A DNA stretch of 6,035 nt from Chthoniobacterales bacterium (GTDB lineage: Bacteria; Verrucomicrobiota; Verrucomicrobiia; Chthoniobacterales; UBA10450). The number at the start of each line of letters is the position of its first letter. Position 1 is the first letter of the stretch. Shown here in pieces: positions 1-4,155 of this stretch. Location of the stretch: positions 1 through 6,035 of the forward strand of contig JAICXG010000169.1 in NCBI GenBank assembly GCA_025980625.1, given 5' to 3'. The position numbers were made by a program, and so were the translations under genes. Below the pieces are notes generated by a model. The model did no database searches, was not told the origin of the DNA, and saw only the letters and a list, made by a program, of their open reading frames with translations.

Positions 1-1
1 C

Positions 2-532
2 GAGCTGTTCGTCGATGCCAATGGCGCCTATTCGCGCAAGCAAGCCCTCGAGTTGGGCTACGTCTTTTCGGAAATGGACGTGAGCTGGTTTGAAGAACCG
101 GTTTCCTCCGATGATCTCGAAGGCTTGCGCCTGATGCGCGACGACGGCCCGCCGGGAATGGACATCGCGGCCGGCGAGTACGGCTACGACGTCACTTACT
201 TCCAACGCATGCTCGCGGCCGGCGCGGTCGATGTCCTGCAAGCGGATGCCACCCGCTGCGGCGGCTACACCGGGTTTTTTCAGGCCGCGACTTTATGTGA
301 AGCCCATCATCTTGCGCTTTCTTCGCATTGCGCTCCGGCTTTGCATTTGCCGATCGGTTGCGCCGCGCGCCCCTTCCGGCACGCCGAATATTTCCATGAT
401 CACGCCCGGATCGAAAAGATCTTCTTCGAGGAAGTGTCCCTGCCTAACGACGGCGCGCTGCGGCCGGATCTCTCCCGGCCTGGCAACGGACTTCAGCTCA
501 AGCGAAAAGACGTGGAGCGATTTGCCATATGA
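2..532 (+). CDS. Mandelate racemase/muconate-lactonizing enzyme family protein, C-terminal part (5' end outside window)
   Basis: This is the C-terminal 176 residues of an enolase-superfamily enzyme, which abstracts a proton alpha to a carboxylate to racemise or dehydrate an acid in the cytoplasm. Counting fragment residues from base 2, the metal ligands are Asp5 (VDANG), Glu31 (WFEEPV) and Glu59 (AAGEYGY). An Asp82/His109 dyad (QADATR, SSHC) and Glu129 follow. The spacings 59-82-109-129 equal those of mandelate racemase Glu247-Asp270-His297-Glu317 as I recall them, so the mandelate racemase subgroup is well supported. The capping domain and the Lys-x-Lys catalytic motif lie upstream of the window. 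Many relatives act as sugar-acid (aldonate) dehydratases, which would suit the oxidoreductases downstream, but the substrate is not readable here. The TGA at 530-532 lies 25 bases before the next gene, suggesting an operon. A TTG at 53 is in frame but falls inside the conserved barrel and is not a real start. Confidence 0.93.
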   Translation, partial: ELFVDANGAYSRKQALELGYVFSEMDVSWFEEPVSSDDLEGLRLMRDDGPPGMDIAAGEYGYDVTYFQRMLAAGAVDVLQADATRCGGYTGFFQAATLCEAHHLALSSHCAPALHLPIGCAARPFRHAEYFHDHARIEKIFFEEVSLPNDGALRPDLSRPGNGLQLKRKDVERFAI

Positions 533-557
533 TGCCGCCTCAATGTCCTGCTCTGAT

Positions 558-1562
558 ATGAAAGTCGACCTAACGAATAAAGGACGAGCAAACACAGACG
601 GCAGTTGGCCGGATCGTTTTCTGGAGCGCCTCCTGCCCGCAAACCTCGCTCAGGAAATCGAATTGGCCGAAGCCCACATTCGCGAAGGCCGTTTCCAGCG
701 CAGCCTGGCTGCTCTTGCCGGCGCCTCGAGTGTACTGGCCGGCGCCGAAGTTGCCTATGAACATTATCGCGGCAGCTACGGCCAACGCATCATGTATACG
801 CCGGTCGTGCTCGGCGGCGCGATGACGATCGCGGGAATCTGGGGCGCCTTCAGCCAACGCGCCGCCCGCACCGTCCTGCGTTGGACTTCCGCGATCACGC
901 TTCTCGATGGCTTGGTTGGATTTTGTTTCCACCTCCGCGGCATTCAGCGCAAACCGGGTGGCTGGCGGCTGCCGGTCGCAAACATTATTATGGGCCCGCC
1001 AATTTTCGCGCCGCTCCTTTTCGGAGTGAGCGCTTACCTGGGATTGGTCGCGTCGTTTCTGCGCCTCGAAGAAGCGCCGCCCATGGTTCTGAGCCGGCCC
1101 AAGGCATACCTTTTCTCGTTAGGCAGATCCGCTCAACCGGCGGCGCATCCCTGGGCGATTGGGTTGCGCGAAGGCCGCTTTCAAAAGCATCTCGCCGCGG
1201 CCACGATCTGCGGAACTTTTTTCAGCGGAGCGGAAGCGCTTTACTCGCATTACAAGAATAACTTTCGTTATGCCGCCCAGTGGACGCCTGTCATTATCAC
1301 CCCGCTTTTGATGGGCGCGGCGGCGGGCGCGATCCGCAGCCCGAAGATCGCGCGCACCTGGCTGCCGGCGATGGCAGCGCTCGCGATCCTCGATGGCGGG
1401 ATCGGATTTTTTTATCATGCCCGCGGAGTCCTGCGGCGGCCGGGCGGAATGAAGAAACCGCTTTATAACATCGTTTACGGCCCGCCGATTTTCGCTCCGC
1501 TTTTGTTTGCCGCCTGCGGCACGGTCGGATTGCTGGCCAGTTTAATGCGAAGAGAGAGGTAA
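558..1562 (+). CDS. Internally duplicated polytopic membrane protein, function unknown
   Basis: I do not recognise a named family. The 334-residue product has a short polar N-terminus and two copies of a roughly 130-residue unit (residues 41-170 and 203-332). Each copy has about four hydrophobic segments, near 48-67, 79-98, 107-124 and 143-168 in the first, giving about eight in total. Shared motifs are REGRFQ, GAE, a Tyr/Ser-containing HY pair, TPV, LDG, RGxxR, PGG and an identical GPPIFAPLLF. Each copy keeps two His: His69/His231 after helix 1 and His125/His287 at the end of helix 3, predicted on the same membrane face. Its place directly before the dehydrogenase genes suggests a membrane anchor or electron-accepting subunit, which is inference. 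The start is uncertain: ATG 558 is chosen, ATG 543 is equally possible, and neither has a clear Shine-Dalgarno. The frame stays open back to 231, but that part overlaps the upstream enzyme and looks non-coding. Confidence 0.85.
   Translation: MKVDLTNKGRANTDGSWPDRFLERLLPANLAQEIELAEAHIREGRFQRSLAALAGASSVLAGAEVAYEHYRGSYGQRIMYTPVVLGGAMTIAGIWGAFSQRAARTVLRWTSAITLLDGLVGFCFHLRGIQRKPGGWRLPVANIIMGPPIFAPLLFGVSAYLGLVASFLRLEEAPPMVLSRPKAYLFSLGRSAQPAAHPWAIGLREGRFQKHLAAATICGTFFSGAEALYSHYKNNFRYAAQWTPVIITPLLMGAAAGAIRSPKIARTWLPAMAALAILDGGIGFFYHARGVLRRPGGMKKPLYNIVYGPPIFAPLLFAACGTVGLLASLMRRER
678..1067 (+). repeat. Intragenic duplication, copy A
   Basis: This stretch encodes residues 41-170 of the membrane protein. 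It aligns without any gap to residues 203-332, at a constant offset of 162 codons (486 bases). By hand count about 55 of 130 residues are identical. The DNA is diverged even where the peptide GPPIFAPLLF is identical, so the duplication is old and has been kept by selection on the protein. Confidence 0.88.
1164..1553 (+). repeat. Intragenic duplication, copy B
   Basis: This stretch encodes residues 203-332 of the membrane protein and is the partner of copy A at 678-1067. The two copies are joined by a linker of about 32 residues (171-202) rich in Pro, Ala and Ser. Copy B keeps the REGRFQ, GAE, TPV, LDG, PGG and GPPIFAPLLF motifs and the two His of copy A. It lies directly before the TAA stop. 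Confidence 0.88.
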
Positions 1563-1565
1563 CCC

Positions 1566-1616
1566 GTGCCTGACAATCACAGCATGCTACCTGGAATCTC
1601 CACCACCGCGGGATGA
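1566..1616 (+). CDS. Possible 16-codon leader ORF before the subunit 3 gene
   Basis: A GTG at 1566 opens a 16-codon frame (VPDNHSMLPGISTTAG). Its TGA at 1614-1616 overlaps the ATG of the following gene as ATGA. A purine-rich AGAGAGG at 1553-1559, at the end of the membrane-protein gene, lies 6 bases before the GTG and is a fair ribosome-binding site. The ATG at 1613 has none of its own, so translation of this short frame could deliver ribosomes to it. Short chance frames are common, so this is only a candidate. Confidence 0.25.
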   Translation: MPDNHSMLPGISTTAG

Positions 1617-2380
1617 AGCCTAACGAACGTCAACCACCGCGCGATCCGCGCACCCACCAACCGCTCCCGCCTTGCGAGCAGCCCGGTTATTACCCTGGGT
1701 TCAGCACTCTCTCGCAGCAGAGCTTCTGGGATGCGGCTACGCGCGAGCTCGTCCGCAAACGCGTCCACGATATTCCGCCGCTCCGCTTCTTCACCCCTAA
1801 CGAGTCTAAGATGATGGAGGCGATCTGCGCGCATTTTCTCCCGCAGGACGATCGCGATGACGCACATCAGATTCCGATTCTGCCTTTCATCGACGAACGC
1901 CTGCACCAGAAACGCACGCCCGGTTATCGCTTTGAAGACATGCCGCCGGATGGCGAAGCCTATCGCCTCGGCCTCGAGGCGATCGAGCAAATGGCGCGCG
2001 CCAATCATGATCGAAGTTTCCTCGAGCTCTCCTGGCGCGAGCAGGACGAGCTTTTGAAATCGATTCACGACGGCAAACCCTGGCCGGGCGCGGAAGAGAT
2101 CTGGAAACGAATGCCGATCTACCGCTACTGCGGATTAGTGATAGGCGATTGCGTGGAAGTTTACTACGCCCATCCCTGGGCCTGGGACGAAATTGGTTTT
2201 GGCGGACCGGCTTATCCACGCGCTTACTTTCGGCTCGAGCGGGGCGAACCGGAGCCGTGGGAAGTGGAAGAGCGGCGTTACGAATGGCTCGCGCCTAACG
2301 AGAGCGTTTCCGATCCGAGTGAACCGGAAATTGCGACGCACAAGGAGCATCCGCCGGCCGGGCAGGGAGGGACGCATTGA
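1613..2380 (+). CDS. Gluconate 2-dehydrogenase subunit 3 family protein
   Basis: The product is 255 residues and resembles the small (gamma) subunit of membrane-bound gluconate and FAD-glucose dehydrogenases, which pairs with the GMC flavoprotein subunit. Visible family features are FFTPNESKMMEAICAHFLP (residues 59-77), leading into PILPFIDERL (88-97), a helical middle part, and the C-terminal block YYAHPWAWDEIGFGGPAYPR (184-203). The next gene encodes a GMC oxidoreductase, the usual partner. Members often carry a Tat signal peptide that exports the complex. Here the N-terminus is polar and Pro-rich (MKPNERQPPRDPRTHQPLPP) with no twin-Arg plus hydrophobic core, so the complex may stay cytoplasmic or rely on another anchor. 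ATG 1613 is the only reasonable start, because an in-frame TGA lies at 1571. No Shine-Dalgarno precedes it. The charged tail after about residue 225 is probably disordered. Confidence 0.88.
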   Translation: MKPNERQPPRDPRTHQPLPPCEQPGYYPGFSTLSQQSFWDAATRELVRKRVHDIPPLRFFTPNESKMMEAICAHFLPQDDRDDAHQIPILPFIDERLHQKRTPGYRFEDMPPDGEAYRLGLEAIEQMARANHDRSFLELSWREQDELLKSIHDGKPWPGAEEIWKRMPIYRYCGLVIGDCVEVYYAHPWAWDEIGFGGPAYPRAYFRLERGEPEPWEVEERRYEWLAPNESVSDPSEPEIATHKEHPPAGQGGTH

Positions 2381-2408
2381 ATCCGTGAATCGGGGAATCG
2401 TGAATCGT
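2379..2408 (+). repeat. Four short tandem copies of GAATC(C)GT spanning a gene junction
   Basis: The copies are GAATCCGT (2379-2386), GAATCGGG (2387-2394), GAATCGT (2395-2401) and GAATCGT (2402-2408), a 7-8 base period. The array starts on the TGA stop of the subunit 3 gene and fills the 26-base gap. Its last copy supplies the first two bases of the GTG start of the GMC gene (2407-2409). GGGGAA at 2392-2397, within the array, is the only Shine-Dalgarno-like stretch, 9 bases before that GTG. Confidence 0.75.
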
Positions 2409-4155
2409 GAGTTATAACCTGGGGCAACCAATTGGCGGGGCGTTTCAATCGCCTAACGACCATAAGCATCATCTCGGCCCGATGCAGCGAATCGAGGCGC
2501 CGATGCGGCGTTACTCGCCTGACGAGGAAGTGGATTATCTCATCGTTGGGGTCGGTGCTGGCGGCGGCGTGCTCTTGCAAAGGCTGGCGCGCGGAGGTTT
2601 TCGGGTTGTGGGATTGGAAGCCGGGCCCTTTTGGGACACGGAGCGCGACTGGGTGAGCGACGAGAAAGGCTCGCACCAGCTTTATTGGGAAGACATGCGC
2701 ATCACTGGCGGCGCCAACCCTCTTACCTTTGGCGCGAACAATAGCGGCAAGGGTGTCGGCGGCGGCACGGTCCATTGGGCGGCCTTCACCCCGCGTTTTC
2801 ACCCATCGGATTTTGAAGTTTACACCCGCGACGGCGTCGGCGCCGACTGGCCGATTTCCTACTGGGACCTGAAACCGTATTACGAACTGCTCGAGCTCGA
2901 AATGCCGGTTGCAGGTCCGGCTTGGTACCCGTGGGGCGATCCGCATGGTTACGCCTATGGCGCGCATCCGATGGGCGGCGTCGGCAATGTGCTGATTAAA
3001 GGCTGCACGTCGTTAGGCATCCGAGTCAGCGCGGGCGGGCCGGTCGCGATTCTTTCCGGCTCGCGCAACGACCGGCCGCATTGCATCTATCGCGGCTTTT
3101 GCATTCAAGGCTGCAAGGTCGGCGCCAAAGCCAGCACTTTGATCACGCATGTGCCGGATGCGATCGCGAACGGGGCCGAGATCCGCGCCCGCGCGATGGC
3201 GAAGCGGATTCATCTCGGAAAAAATAATCGCGTCACCGGAGTAAGTTATCTCGATCGCGAAGGGCGCGAACAGTTTCAAAAAGCAAAAGCAGTTGTCATT
3301 TGCGGTTACGCGATTGAGACCCCGCGGCTCCTGCTTAATTCAGCCTGCAACAGTTACGAAAATGGGCTCGCCAATTCGAGCGGCACGGTTGGCCGTTATC
3401 TCATGGCCCAGGCGGGCAACGTCGTGCTCGGACGTTTCGACGAACTCGTTAGGATGTACAAGGCGCCGCCCGCCCACGCGCTCACGGAAGAATTTTATGA
3501 GACCGATCCGAAACGCGGCTTCGCCCGGGGGTTCGCGATTCAAACAGTCGGCCCGCTCCCGATCGCCTTTGCCAAACAGATGATGGCGGCGCGCGGCGCA
3601 TGGGGCTGGGGCATGCGGCGCGTGATGATGGATTACAACCATTGGGCGGCGCTCGGCGTGCTCGGCGAAATTTTGCCCTGGCCGGATAACCGCGTCACTC
3701 TCTCCGATGAGCGCGATCAATTCGGTATCCCGATTCCGCAGATCCGCTTTAGCCTGCACGAGAACGACAAAAAGCTGATCGAGTTCGGGAAGAAGAAAAC
3801 CGAGGAAGTAATGCTCGCCGCCGGCGCGACCGAGATCGTGCAGGAAGCGCGCTATGCGCACCTGGTGGGGGCGGCCCGGATGGGAAAGGATCCGGCGACT
3901 TCGGTGGTGGACGCTTATGGGCGTTCCCACGATATCGCGAACTTGTTCATCTGCGATGGGAGCATCCTGCCGACCCAGGGTTCGGCGAATCCCGGCCTAA
4001 CGATTCAAGCTCTCGCCGCGCGCACCGCCGATTATCTCATTTCCCAGGGCACAAAGGTTTTTAACTCAGACCAGCGCGACATGACACCGCCGCCGATCCG
4101 CCGCCATCTCTCCCCGCCGGGCACACATTGGAAAGGAGTTCCGCGAGTTGCATGA
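2407..4155 (+). CDS. GMC family oxidoreductase (gluconate/glucose dehydrogenase-like flavoprotein subunit) with a Cys-x5-Cys-x3-Cys motif
   Basis: This 582-residue FAD enzyme should oxidise a hydroxyl of a sugar, sugar acid or other alcohol and pass electrons to an acceptor other than oxygen. The N-terminal Rossmann fold shows DYLIVGVGAGGG (Gly48, Gly50, Gly53) and ends with Glu71-Ala-Gly, which holds the FAD ribose. GGGTVHW (118-124) is the family's flavin-contact loop. The active-site pair is likely His485 (HLVGAARMG) and Asn528 (SANPGLTIQALAARTAD). Cys226, Cys232 and Cys236 have the spacing of the 3Fe-4S ligands in bacterial FAD-glucose dehydrogenase. No signal peptide is seen. GTG 2407 is chosen because an in-frame TGA sits at 2401 and the N-terminal 40 residues look like a family extension; ATG 2482 is the alternative. 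The 3' end overlaps the next gene by ATGA. The substrate is not determined. Confidence 0.93.
   Translation: MSYNLGQPIGGAFQSPNDHKHHLGPMQRIEAPMRRYSPDEEVDYLIVGVGAGGGVLLQRLARGGFRVVGLEAGPFWDTERDWVSDEKGSHQLYWEDMRITGGANPLTFGANNSGKGVGGGTVHWAAFTPRFHPSDFEVYTRDGVGADWPISYWDLKPYYELLELEMPVAGPAWYPWGDPHGYAYGAHPMGGVGNVLIKGCTSLGIRVSAGGPVAILSGSRNDRPHCIYRGFCIQGCKVGAKASTLITHVPDAIANGAEIRARAMAKRIHLGKNNRVTGVSYLDREGREQFQKAKAVVICGYAIETPRLLLNSACNSYENGLANSSGTVGRYLMAQAGNVVLGRFDELVRMYKAPPAHALTEEFYETDPKRGFARGFAIQTVGPLPIAFAKQMMAARGAWGWGMRRVMMDYNHWAALGVLGEILPWPDNRVTLSDERDQFGIPIPQIRFSLHENDKKLIEFGKKKTEEVMLAAGATEIVQEARYAHLVGAARMGKDPATSVVDAYGRSHDIANLFICDGSILPTQGSANPGLTIQALAARTADYLISQGTKVFNSDQRDMTPPPIRRHLSPPGTHWKGVPRVA
4133..4138 (+). 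promoter_or_regulatory. Shine-Dalgarno-like AAGGAG before the FAD/Fe-S dehydrogenase
   Basis: The bases AAAGGAG end at 4138, 13 bases before ATG 4152. That is slightly long for an ideal spacing, but it is the best ribosome-binding site in the window. It supports ATG 4152 as the start. It lies inside the end of the GMC gene, and the stop and start overlap at 4152-4155 (ATGA), so the two proteins are probably translationally coupled. Confidence 0.5.

Noticed and set aside
231..557. N-terminal extension of the membrane protein back to ATG 231
   Set aside because: It would overlap the conserved enolase-superfamily gene by 300 bases. The extra residues are low-complexity Arg/Ser/Pro-rich and unlike the rest of the protein.
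3160..3167. GCGATCGC, the cyanobacterial HIP1 octamer
   Set aside because: It occurs as an isolated copy in GC-rich coding sequence, with no enrichment noticed.
2278..3930. Open - strand frames at 2278-2967 and 3340-3930
   Set aside because: Both are antisense to the subunit 3 and GMC genes and show no family motif.
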